In this document: in pieces, positions 54,377 through 64,000 of the stretch
How the letters are laid out: every line of letters starts with the position of its first letter
Numbering within the stretch: the stretch's first letter is position 1
Assembly (NCBI GenBank): GCA_930367215.1
Contig: OV884056.1
Location: forward strand, 248,709,127 to 248,773,126
DNA length: 64,000 nt
DNA from: Pollenia angustigena
Lineage: Eukaryota > Arthropoda > Insecta > Diptera > Polleniidae
Reading direction: 5' to 3'
Made by a program: the position numbers and the translations under genes
The notes under the pieces: model-generated
Database searches by the model: none
The model's input: the letters and a program-made list of their open reading frames with translations, nothing else
Told to the model about the DNA's origin: nothing

Positions 54377-56890
54377 ATGCGGAAAAAGGTACTCTCATTG
54401 CTAAAGGTATTCACTCCAAACGTTTCTACGGATATAGTTGATCTTCCACCAGTGGTAGCTGAAGCTGCCACTCCCCTGAGATTTAATATAAGGGATATTG
54501 AAAATGTTATTGCTGGCTTAAAATCGAAGAAAGCCCCAGGTGCTGATAAAATTTGCAATTAAATGCTTTTAGAGTGACCCTATATAGCAAAAAGTAATGT
54601 GTGGTTTATAGAACACGAGCGCAAAACTCGTCCATTTAACTTACATTTAAAACTAAATTTCCAAATTCATTCTTTTTATTTTTAATGCTGTTTTTCGTAT
54701 AGATTATAATCCTGCGGAATGGAAGCCTAAGCTTATAAGCTTATTGTCTAATGTGTCAAAACTGTTTGAAAAACTGCTTGTGACTAAGTTGACCCCCATA
54801 CTAAATGAGAGCGAATGCATCCCAGATCATCAGTTTTGTTTCAGAAGACAATAATAGTACTATCGAACAAACGCATAGACTTGTCAAAGTGGTAAGAAAA
54901 ACTTCCGAAGAAAAAAAATATTGTTCTGCCCTTTTTATTGCCGTTTCTCAGGCATTTGATAAAGTATGAAGGATTAACTCAGAAACTAAAGCAAAAATTA
55001 CCCTCCAATACTCATTAGCACTTGCAAAACTATTTAACTGGACGAAAATTCATCATCAAAGAATGTAATTTCCTAAGCACACGACAGACGATTCAAGCCG
55101 GCGTTTCTCAAGGAAGCATTTTAGGTCCTTTATTATATCTGATATATGCCTCCGACATACCAACGGGCAACGTTCCTAGGCATACACGCGAGTCCTCAGG
55201 AGGCTTCTCGAACATTGCAGAATTATATATTAATAGACTTATAATTCCGGCTCCACGAAAAGCCCCCCAATGAAATAACGCCAAAACAAGAAATGAAATA
55301 TTCCCCAATTTTTTTTCATACATATTTGGTTGTTATTTCATATGAAATAACTCCCAATTTTTTGGGCCGTTTTTCATTTTTTTTTTGGGAATTATTTCAT
55401 TCCTCATTTGGGGTTTTCAAATTATGAAATAATCTCCAATGAAATAACACCCAACAAAAATTTAAAATTCGGGGTTTTTTTAATTTGAGTTTTATTTCAT
55501 TTTTTATTCGGGGATTATTTCATTTTTAAAGCTGATTGTTTTTGGGAGTTATTTCATTTTATTTGGGGTTTATTTCATTTGCTTAGTTTGATCTTTTTCC
55601 TTTTTTTTGAGAATTCAAGTAACAGTTTTTTGGAATAACAGTGTAAACATATAAGTACCATCTGCCTTGCATGTTGAGTTGAGTTTTTGTAAAACATAAA
55701 ATATTTTCAGTTGTGCATCGAAGTTCGGACGCTTTACATCATCTCCTGTTAATATTTAAAAAAAATGGAATTCGAAATTGTTAGTGGATAACGAAGAAAT
55801 AGGAATTTTCTATATTCTTTAAGTGAAAAATAATTATATTTAAACAGTGGAGGTGTAAAGGCCAAACGTAAAAGGCAAATTGTCTTCCGAACTGCAAAAA
55901 TAGAGCAGGGATACAAGGATCTACGGGCGGGCCAAATAACTGCGGCAATATTTTTGAACCGGATATATCCTTATAATGAAGAAGACGCCTGCGGGCCTCC
56001 ACACGATTCATTTCAATAATTTTGCGACTTTGCTGTTGGTCCATATTGACTTCATGAAATCCTTGGTGAAACTGACTCTTTTAAGAATTTTGGGCATAAT
56101 TTCATTTTTTGTTGCTGATGGGGTTTATTTTATTGGGGGTTATTTCATTTTCATCATTGGGGGTTATTTCATATGAAATAACTTCCAAATATTGGGGGTT
56201 GTTTCGTTTTCGTTTTGGGGTTTACTTCATTTATTTTTCGATGTTATTTCATTCACTGCTTTTGGGTGTTATTTCCAATTTTTTGGGGTTTATTTCATTG
56301 GGGGTTATTTCCTGGGCGTTATTTCATTGGGGGCTTTTCGTGGAGCCATAATTCCGCGACACCTTGAGGTTAAATACCTAGGTATCCACCTTGATCGTCG
56401 TTTTACATAAAAGACCCACATAGATACAAAGCTGATGTGAATAAAATTGAAATCAATTCAACTTAATTGGCTAATTGGGAGAAACTCTACACTAAGCCTA
56501 AATTGTAAACTTCTTGTATACAACTCAATATCAAAACCAATATGGTGCTATGGTATTCAGTTGTGGGGAACTCCTTCGGCATCAAATATAGAACAAATTC
56601 AAAGGCGACAAAACAAAATCCTTCGTTTGATTACATCAGCTCCCTGGTATATCCGAAACCAGCGCCTGCATAAAAACCTAAATGTTCCATTGGTAAAAAA
56701 TGTATTTTCAAAACATTTCACAACATATATAAAAAACTCGAGTTACATCCAAATCCACGAGCAGGCGATATCTTTGACTTTAGAGGCAAAATTCGGCTGA
56801 GAAGGATAGACACTCTTGCTCTCAACCAAACACGAGAGACGTAAAAGAATTAAAGAAGCAACCGTTGAACCTAGAATTTTGTCTAGCATT
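54377..56890 (+). pseudogene. Jockey-clade LINE RT relic split by a foldback element
   Basis: Left part: FNIRDIENVIAGLKSKKAPG followed by AD-K (54480-54560), the conserved region before the RT fingers. Then a stop-ridden stretch with SLLSNVSKLFEKL-like remnants, NYLTGRKFIIKEC and QAGVSQGSILGPLLYLIYAS (RT motif B) to about 55150. No Y-A-D-D is visible. The reading breaks at 55248 and resumes at 56356 with RHLEVKYLGIHLDRRFT, then WLIGRNSTLSLNCKLL, KPIWCYGIQLWGTPSASNIE and QRRQNKILRLITSAPWYIRN to about 56800. Frameshifts and stops are numerous. The C-terminal part is the same clade as the 13.6-kb fragment. Confidence 0.85.
55249..56347. mobile_element. Foldback element FB3 (1,099 bp) inside the Jockey relic
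   Basis: GGCTCCACGAAAAGCCCCC at the left and GGGGGCTTTTCGTGGAGCC at the right are inverted, and both arms consist of repeated CCCCAATGAAATAAC modules or their inverse over 200-300 bp. ATAATTCC flanks both ends (55241-55248, 56348-56355), extendable to 9 bp with the next G. Removing the element and one duplication joins LIIP to RHLEVKYLG in one LINE frame. No transposase. Confidence 0.9.
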
Positions 56891-56939
56891 GACTGGATTC
56901 ATTAAAGACAATATTAGTTTTTAAGATTTTAATACTTAT

Positions 56940-59078
56940 TATACCCTTCACCGAAGGTAAGAGGGTATATATAACTTTGTCATTCCGTTTGTATGTTCCA
57001 CAATATTGATCCTACACCCTATAATGTATATATATTCTGGGTCCTTATGAAAAGCGAAGTTCAAATCCGGTTGTCCGTCTGTCCGTCTGTCCGTGTGTAT
57101 GTTGAAATGGGTTTTCCAAAAACCCCAGAAATGATGTGGACTAGGTTGATGTATGTTTATATCACATATACTCCGTTTAAGTTTGCTATTGAATTTCAGC
57201 CAGATCGGTCCAAAAATGACGGAGATATGAGCAAAAAACCACGACTGCCTCTGATTTTGCCCAAAAATCCCTTGTTGTTGTTGTATTTTATTTATTTCTG
57301 TATATCTTGAGAACGGCAAGAGCCAAAGTTTCCAGATTGGGTACAAACATTTAGATTATCAATATACAGTATCCAACAAAATATGGGCGGGATTGGAAAA
57401 GTGGGCGTGGTACCTCCCATACAAAAAAAATTAAAAATTGTATATAAACCTGAATTTTTGGACTGTCATATGACCTATGGCTACGCCTTATATATCAAAA
57501 GATCGAAAATCTTTAGTAGAAAATATTTTCTGAAAATTTTGGAAAAATCGGTTCAGACACAAAAAAGTTATGACCAAAATATAATTTTTTTTAAAAAATA
57601 CCCATTTACGGGAGCCATAGGGGTTTCTGAGTCCACGTTTTATCACAAAGTAAATGGTAAATTTATTCCTAAAGACATCGGTATATAAATCTTTCAAATC
57701 GGTTAATAAAAGACTGAGTTATGTCCAAAGTACTGAAATCCAAAAAAATATGTCTTTTTTTATACCCTTCACCGAAGGTAAGAGGGTATATATAACTTTG
57801 TCATTCCGTTTGTATGTTCCACAATATTGATCCTACACCCTATAATGTATATATATTCTGAGTCCTTATGAAAAGCGAAGTTCAAATCCGGTTGTCCGTC
57901 TGTCCGTCTGTCCGTGTGTATGTTGAAATGGGTTTTCCAAAAACCCCAGAAATGATGTGGACTAGGTTGATGTATGTTTATATCACATATACTCCGTTTA
58001 AGTTTGCTATTGAATTTCAGCCAGATCGGTCCAAAAATGACGGAGATATGAGCAAAAAACCACGACTGCCTCTGATTTTGCCCAAAAATCCCTTGTTTAT
58101 AATTAACTTTGTTAAAATATATATTTACAAGTTCATATAAATGTTTATATATAAATATAACTTAAGTAAATGGTAAAATTCTTCCTTAAAACGTCGGTAT
58201 ATACAACTATCAAATCGGTTAGACAATGGGTCATTTATGAGCAAAATACTCAAAAAATGGGCTAAAAACATCAAAATTTTTATAAAAACCTAAATTTTAG
58301 GGCTGCTATACGTCCTATGGATATGACTTATATACCAAAATATCTGAAATTTCTTGTAGAACATATTTTATAAAAAACTCGGAAAGATCGGTTCAGATAC
58401 AAAAAAGTTATGACCAAAATTAAAATTAAATTTTTTTTTTAAATACCCACTTTCGGGAACCATAGATCTCCCCGAGTCCAAGCTTTATAACTAAAGTAAA
58501 CGGTAAATTTATTCTTTAACACGTCGGTATATTAATCTGTCAAATCGGTTAAAAAATGGCTGAGTTATGAGCAAAAAACCACAACACAAACACGCATACT
58601 TACATGCCACAAACTATTTTGGTGAATATGTTTCCATATTTCAGTTCTCAACTCAAATAAGTTTTATGGTTTACAACTTTGCTATTGTGGTGAACAAAAG
58701 TAATTACAACCCTACACAGTGAACATAAAACGGGCCATATTTCATTTTAATGATATTCAAACAACGTTCCTTCATAGTTTAGTTGTCTAGGGGGTTAAGT
58801 TAGAAACTGTGAGTTCTCTGGTTTGTATCTGGTTTTTTTAAAAGAAAATTTTTTTGTTAATTTTTATTTTTTTATGTTCTAAAAACGATTTAAAAAAAAT
58901 ATTTACCAGTTTTCGCTTTTTAAATTTAATTTATAATGGAGTTTAAAGTATTATAATTATGTATGTATACATATGTAAAAATTATTTAGTTTTTGTCTAG
59001 TTGCTCTGTATTCTGCTCCCACAATGGTGAAGGGTATATAAGATTCGGCACAGCCGAATATAGCACTCTTACTTGTTT
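56940..59078 (+). repeat. Dimeric noncoding repeat R1, copy 1
   Basis: A head beginning TATACCCTTCACCGAAGGTA occurs at 56940 and again at 57761; about 340 bases after each are almost identical (TCCGTCTGTCCGTCTGTCC, CCAGATCGGTCCAAAAATGA). A tail (about 58430-59078) ends ATGGTGAAGGGTATATAAG, a hairpin TTCGGC-ACA-GCCGAA (59044-59058) and CACTCTTACTTGTTTTT. The same order, with two heads, is seen reversed at 43870-45560. Frames such as 56993-57310 and 57868-58140 are duplicates produced by the head and are not genes. Confidence 0.85.
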
Positions 59079-60189
59079 TTAGTTCAATTTAATTGAAGAT
59101 TCATTAAATAAATTAACAGGGTTTAAAAGCATCCATCAGCTGAATGCTTTTTATTTTTGCTTTTGCCACTGCTATTGAAATTTGTAATTTTTTTCCAACA
59201 GCCAATGTTTTGTTTTTCGTTTGTGCAAAAAAGCAAATCTCCTATTTTGTATATTTTTATTTTCTGACAACTGCTTTTTTACCAGCCAGCGACAAAAATG
59301 GACAACCACATAAAAAGCAAAAGCTAAAAAAAATTATTTCGCCTTTTGCTTTTTTACTTTTTCCTGAAAGAAGAGCTAGTTAAAAAAGACAAACCAAAAA
59401 AAAAAAATCTAAAATTCAAAGAACAAAAATTGTTCTCTGGCTGGTAATAACAAAAAGCCGATTCAATAAAATGAAAAGCAGCGGAAGTGTGTGCTAAAAG
59501 CAGTCTGAGCAGAGCTATTAGCTCTGCAAAAAGGCAGATTACAACGAAAAAATACTGATCAGTGTACAAGCAACATGGTTTTTTTATGGTGATGAGGAAA
59601 AATAAATTTTTGCCTTTCTTCAGTAATGTTGTAGTAATGTCAGTGTTGCCACTTTGTGGGTAATTACCCGAATTTGGTATAATTTTTACGGTCGTGGGTA
59701 AAGCGTGGGTAATTTCTCTTAGGTGTAATTCAGGTGTAATTTGAAATTGTTACTTCAGATGCCCTAATAAAATCAAGATTCGATTTCAGTGATGACATTT
59801 ACTTCTTTTAAAATATTGTTGCTAAGAAATGCACACCCTTTTGAACCAAAGTCTCGGTTTCTTTTTAAGAAACGACTTCAACCATTAAAGATACATATGT
59901 ATATTTTCAAATGTTTAGTAATGAATGTCGCAAGATGGACCCTTAGATTTGGATAAAGATGCTTATCATAGTGATTTAGAACCTGAAGTTTATTGAAAAA
60001 GTTATTCAAACTAAAAACTTGCCTGGGGGAAGATACGTTTCCAATATTGCAACATATAATTAATTTTTTTTCTATCTTGCTACGTTTTAATGTTTTAGTT
60101 TAAAGAATATTTAACGCCTTCTACAGTTGTAAAACTGAATTACGAAAGGGACAGTTGCATAGCATTTTGTTAACTAAATAAGGTATAAA

Positions 60190-60520
60190 GGGTATTTTTT
60201 AACACCATGAAACTTAAAATGGTAGGCAACACAAAAAAAATTAATTTTAATCGCAGATTGATACACGGCATTACCATTTGAAACTGATTTAAAACAAGTA
60301 GACACCGCGCCTGTCCTTGACGAAACGCATTGCGGACGTCCAATTTAGTTTCTCTTTTTCGAATAAAATGAACAATGTTGACCTCCAAGACACCGATTGT
60401 TGCTGGTTTATCAGCATTAACCACTGACTTCACAGCCCTACGGAAAACAATCAATAAGTGTCACATCGCACGGCCTTGAAGTCTAATTGACAGTTTATTT
60501 TCTCTAAATCAACACATCGC
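60190..60520 (-). pseudogene. Mariner-like transposase C-terminal relic
   Basis: The minus strand reads TSRPCDVTLIDCF, where PRSCDLTPLDFF is usual (last catalytic acid block), stops, then NADKPATIGVLEVNIVHFIR, matching the DKP-T-I-LE segment of the 49.8-kb relic. Only the last third or so of the transposase is present. Confidence 0.65.
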
Positions 60521-60876
60521 CTTCATTTGTGAAAAAAGTTGCGTTATTTAAATCATGAAGTCACCTTTAAGTTGCGAAAATCTCGCTGATTTCAAAGTAT
60601 ATTTGGATAATTTGCTGTCGTTGTTCAAGCATGAATCTATTCATGATGATGCGCCTGCTCAAAAAGTGAAAACAGTATGGCAGTTCGTTTGACTTTTCGT
60701 TTGATTTTTATATCGTTCGACAGCTAACCTTTCGTAAGCTCTATGGGGCTAAAAAGCATCCATTATAAAGCAATGACAAGGAACATTTTAAACCTTCCCA
60801 AGATATATCAACCAAATGTGGTAGTTAAACTCATTATTTTAGCAGTTTTATTTTATGTTTTATTAATGTTTTTTAA

Positions 60877-61371
60877 CAGCCGTATTCATAATGAAAATTT
60901 GGCATGAAGTTAGCACAAAGTTTATTTATACATAATACACTTACCAAACTATGGCTAACGACTTGCTAAACTCTTGTTAACGAGCTGTCAACTTGTGAAA
61001 AACAGCTGTTAAATGTAAAACAATTTTGTTTGTTTTATTTAAATAATTACTGTTTTATTTTATTTTTATATCTTTTTTTTATTTTAATTTAAAAACCTTT
61101 AAAATTGTTAAATGTGGAGAAAAAAACAAAAAAAAATAACAAAAAATTGACAAACCAGCGATGTTTAATGCAAACGAGTTGCATTTTTAAGTAATACAAA
61201 GTGGCATCATAAAAATTCAGAGTTGATTTATTAAAAGTTGGCAAATGGAGAAAAGTTCGTTATGAATTAACTCTGTGCCAACAAGCTGCTTGGCTTAATC
61301 GGCATTCTAGTTAGCAGCTCGTTGTTCGTAGTGTACAAACTGTGGCTAACTTTTTGTTATGAATACGGCTG
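60877..61371. mobile_element. 495-bp MITE, TSD TAA
   Basis: CAGCCGTATTCATAA at the left and TTATGAATACGGCTG at the right are perfect 15-bp inverted repeats. TAA flanks both (60874-60876, 61372-61374). AGTTAGC/GCTAAC phrases occur in both arms. Confidence 0.85.
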
Positions 61372-62059
61372 TAAGTCTTTAATGTTATTTTTGTTAATTT
61401 AAATAAAATTAACAGCTTGACCAATATTGATCTTGTTTTAATGAGTTGGTTGTGTTTTTGCTTCTTTGTAAATGTCTTTTTGTTTAATAAAACTTCAATT
61501 TTATATCAGGTGTTATTTCATTTAAATCGGGTAATTTTGCTTCATCTCAAGTGTAATTTTGAATTTTGCTGGTGGTAACACTGAGTAATGTTGTTGTTGC
61601 TCGCCAAACAAATAAAAAATTCTTGTTGTGTTTGTTTTGCATGAAAAATATCACTTGTCGTCGTCGAGTATTTTTTTTCGCAATCATGTGCCTTTGCAAC
61701 CTTTTTTGCTGCTTTTATCTCCTATTTTGCGGCTATTAGCATGCATTGGTTTTTGATTTGGCGGCTGTTTGACAGAAGCTGTTTGTTTCATTCTTTTTCC
61801 TACCTATTTTTTCCTACAACATAAAAGTAATTGCCGTTGCTTTTTGAGTTCCATCAAATTGTTAAAAAAGCAAAAGCTGAAAAAAGCCAGTGCCAATTAT
61901 TTTGTGTGTTTATTTTGCTGCTGCTTTTGAAAAGTGTGGGCTTTTTTAGCAGTGGAACTTGTCGGCTTTTTAATTTTGATTTTTTTTTTAATAGGAAAAA
62001 GTCAAAATTTGGCTGCTTTTGCTAATATGGCGATAGCATTTTAAACCCTGTAAATTAAC

Positions 62060-62480
62060 AGTGGAAAAAAACCAAACTTTTTTTAACGTGTGCTGTGTGG
62101 CTTGTGGCACCGTCCTATTGAAACCACATGTCGTCCAAGTCCAAGTTTTCCAATTCGGGACCAAAATAATCGGTAATCACGGCGCGATAACGATCTCCAT
62201 TCACAGTAATGTGTCGATGTGAAAAATATGGCCCAATGACGCCGCCGGCATGCAAATCGCACCAAACATTTATTTTTTGTAGATGTAGTGGTCATACATG
62301 AAGCACATGTGGATTTTCACCAATATTTTGCTTATTGACGAACCCATTGAGCCAAAAATGATCTTCGGCACTGAAGAGGATTTTACGATGAAATTCGATA
62401 TATTGGCGCATCTTCTCCAGAGCCCGAAGAGCATACGTTGTTCGTTCGTGCACTTAATCATGATGAAAATGTTGAGTTTA
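62060..62480 (-). pseudogene. Mariner-like transposase relic 4
   Basis: The minus strand, with frameshifts, reads EFHRKILFSAEDHFWLNGFV (first catalytic acid region, where SDEAHF is usual), VNKQN, then CDLHAGGVIGPYFSHRHITV, NGDRYRAVITDYFGPELENL and WFQ-stop-DGATSHTAH. It ends near 62070, before the last catalytic block. The block order is that of the 49.8-kb relic; divergence is high. Confidence 0.75.
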
Positions 62481-62990
62481 CTGAAAAAAAGGAAAGTAAC
62501 CCCACGTCTCCATGCACTTTCGATTAGAACATGACATGGCCATAACGCCGGCAGAGCAACGGTATTTGTATGTGGCGAATACGTGTTGATGTTCATGTTC
62601 TGATTGACCACAATTTTTATTGTTGTGCGTTTGGTTGTATACAGAAAATACATTGTATGGCCAACATCATGGCGCACATGGATGCTAAGACGAATGTTTA
62701 GGCAATGATGGCAGCACATGGACGAAACATGAACATGAACAGTCTACACGAGTAGAATTCATGTGCGACATGCTTTTCTTACCAAGTTGATGGATGGTGG
62801 AGACGGGTAGTTACAGTTAGATGATCAGCCTTCTCAAATCAAATTCAAAGTTGTGAAGAGCCTATTGCAAACCCCTACACTTCAAAACATTGATTTTGAG
62901 ATAATCAACTAAAACGGTGTATGTAGTTCTTAATTGAATTCGTACTTGAAATAATCCGAAAATGAGATTGATTTAAGTAGAACTAATTCT
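62481..62990. other. Unclassified
   Basis: The minus frame to 62719 continues upstream of the mariner relic without a recognisable DNA-binding domain. Nothing else seen. Confidence 0.35.
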
Positions 62991-63510
62991 GTTTTGTGCC
63001 AGTCCCACTTATCTAGGACCGCCCACGTTTTGACTGATATTGCTTGGACACTTTAGCTTTTGTCGTTCTCTTAACATATAAAAAACTCTAAAATGTCTTT
63101 GTATGGGAGGAAATATGCCCACTTCTTCAATCCCGCCTATTTACTTTTTAGAGAGGTTGTGTGTTAATAAGCCGGCTATGTGCTGTGTGATCCCACGCCC
63201 ACTTTGCCAATCCCGCTCACATTTTGTTGGATGTTGTGTATGGATAAACATGTTCCTAATTTGGAAACCTTGACTATTGCCGTTCTTTATACATAAAAAA
63301 ATAAATTAAAAAAAGCAACAACAACCACGAAGTTTTAATCGATAAAATAATAGACAGTCGTGGTTTTTTGCTCATACCTCAGCCATTTGTGGACGGATCA
63401 GGCTGAATTTCAACAGCAAACAACTTCGAACTATATTTGATATCTTTCAAAGCTGTAGTCCCCCTACTTTATAGGGTCTTAAGCACTTTCCAACTGTGGA
63501 AATCGCATAA
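62990..63510 (-). repeat. Noncoding repeat R1, partial copy 3
   Basis: CAATCCCGCTCACATTTTGT, GGAAACCTTGACTATTGCCG and GTGGTTTTTTGCTCATACCT match the inner part of the R1 repeat in reverse orientation. Neither the head nor the hairpin end is visible. Confidence 0.7.
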
Positions 63511-64000
63511 AAAGTTATGCTTTAAAATTTTATCACACTCATCCATAATAAAAAAAATATTACTCTAATTCTTGAAGAACGGAATTAAGAGCCCTAAATT
63601 CTTAAAAAAATAAGATTTCATTGAAATGTTTAATTTTTTTACTACAATTATCTATAAATTTCATCATAACTACGATTTTATAACAAAAAAAAAAGTATTT
63701 AAAAATAAAAATAAGTAACTAGATTTAAGTTTTTTGTTTAGCAAATCTTTTCTTTTACAGTTTTTTTTTTTTTTAGTTTCTAGTTTTATTTTCTTACAAA
63801 TCTTTTGTCTTAAAGTTCATGCAAAACTTAAATTACGCAAAACTACCAACATAAATATTTGTTTTCGATTAATTCCCGCTATGAGAACATGTGTTGCTCT
63901 CACAAAACATTAAATCATAAATCGATTACAACCCAAAACGTTAATAACCTGATGAAGAAGCCTTGTTAATGTCCCTTAAGAGTCAATTGATTACAATCAT
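63511..64000. other. AT-rich window edge, nothing recognised
   Basis: No supported gene or element. Confidence 0.4.

Larger units (their letters stand above)
59641..61583. mobile_element. Inner nonautonomous hAT-like element
   Basis: CAGTGTTGCCAC at 59641 and GTGGTAACACTG ending at 61583 (one mismatch) with a perfect 8-bp duplication AGTAATGT (59633-59640, 61584-61591). AATTACCCGA/CGGGTAATTTT phrases sit just inside both ends. It contains a mariner relic (60190-60520) and a MITE (60877-61371). Confidence 0.9.
59117..62050. mobile_element. Nonautonomous hAT-like element hosting another hAT
   Basis: CAGGGTTTAAAA at 59117 and TTTTAAACCCTG ending at 62050 are perfect 12-bp inverted repeats. TAAATTAA is perfectly duplicated (59109-59116, 62051-62058). 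The original element is only the outer 0.98 kb (59117-59632 and 61592-62050), rich in GCTTTTT-type phrases; the middle is a later hAT insertion. No transposase. Confidence 0.9.

Noticed and set aside
56993..57310. 105-codon frame, repeated identically at 57868-58140
   Set aside because: Lies wholly in the dispersed noncoding repeat R1, whose other copies carry stops in this frame; the TGTCCGTC minisatellite generates part of it.
62298..62534. 78-codon + strand frame
   Set aside because: Antisense of the mariner-like relic at 62060-62480.

Overview
This is AT-rich nuclear DNA of a higher dipteran fly. Evidence: a cuticle gene of the insect-only Tweedle family, a fly-type core promoter (TATA box plus TCAGTT initiator), short GT-AG introns, and dense transposon debris typical of schizophoran (house fly or blow fly type) genomes. 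The genus cannot be fixed from the sequence alone. There is no operon structure, no recognisable intact tRNA or rRNA gene, and no CRISPR.

Only one host gene is clear: a two-exon Tweedle gene on the + strand (51393-52414, intron 51508-51596) with promoter, secretion signal, DUF243 core and poly(A) signal. Its frame is cut by a TAG, after which 40 more coding-like codons run to a TGA at 52537. A second, weaker candidate is an isolated first exon at 3858-4304 (initiator, DPE-like motif, 18 codons ending in a strong splice donor); no partner exon is visible.

Nearly everything else is mobile-element relic, often nested. Layout: 0.7-7.5 kb, repeat fragments, a TIR element with 3-bp duplication, the candidate exon, a MITE and a degenerate tandem array. 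7.5-10.5 kb, a hAT-like element with a perfect 8-bp duplication carrying three further MITEs. 10.6-11.1 kb, a 415-bp palindrome. 13.5-16 kb, a tRNA-derived SINE, a Jockey-type reverse transcriptase (RT) fragment and two MITEs. 17-18.7 kb and 33.8-35.5 kb, members of a large inverted-repeat (foldback) family, the second a near-perfect 1,676-bp palindrome. 20-23 kb, a LINE broken by a TA-MITE and by a foldback element. 24.8-26.1 kb, the longest RT relic; a second copy lies inside a MITE at 40-41 kb. 28-30.5 kb, a LINE tail plus a foldback copy carrying an RTE-like tail flanked by a 14-bp duplication. 35.7-37.5 kb, a mariner-like relic with a nested MITE, then a second SINE. 38-45.6 kb, nested TIR elements and a dimeric noncoding repeat. 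46.7-50.8 kb, two inverted copies of a TIR element around a hairpin, then RTE and mariner relics. 53-56.9 kb, two foldback elements and a Jockey RT split by one of them. 57-64 kb, the dimeric repeat, nested hAT elements and more mariner debris.

The genes do not form a pathway. The value of the window is the Tweedle gene with its interrupted C-terminus and an unusually legible insertion history: several insertions can be proven because removing the insert plus one target duplication restores a continuous frame or repeat.
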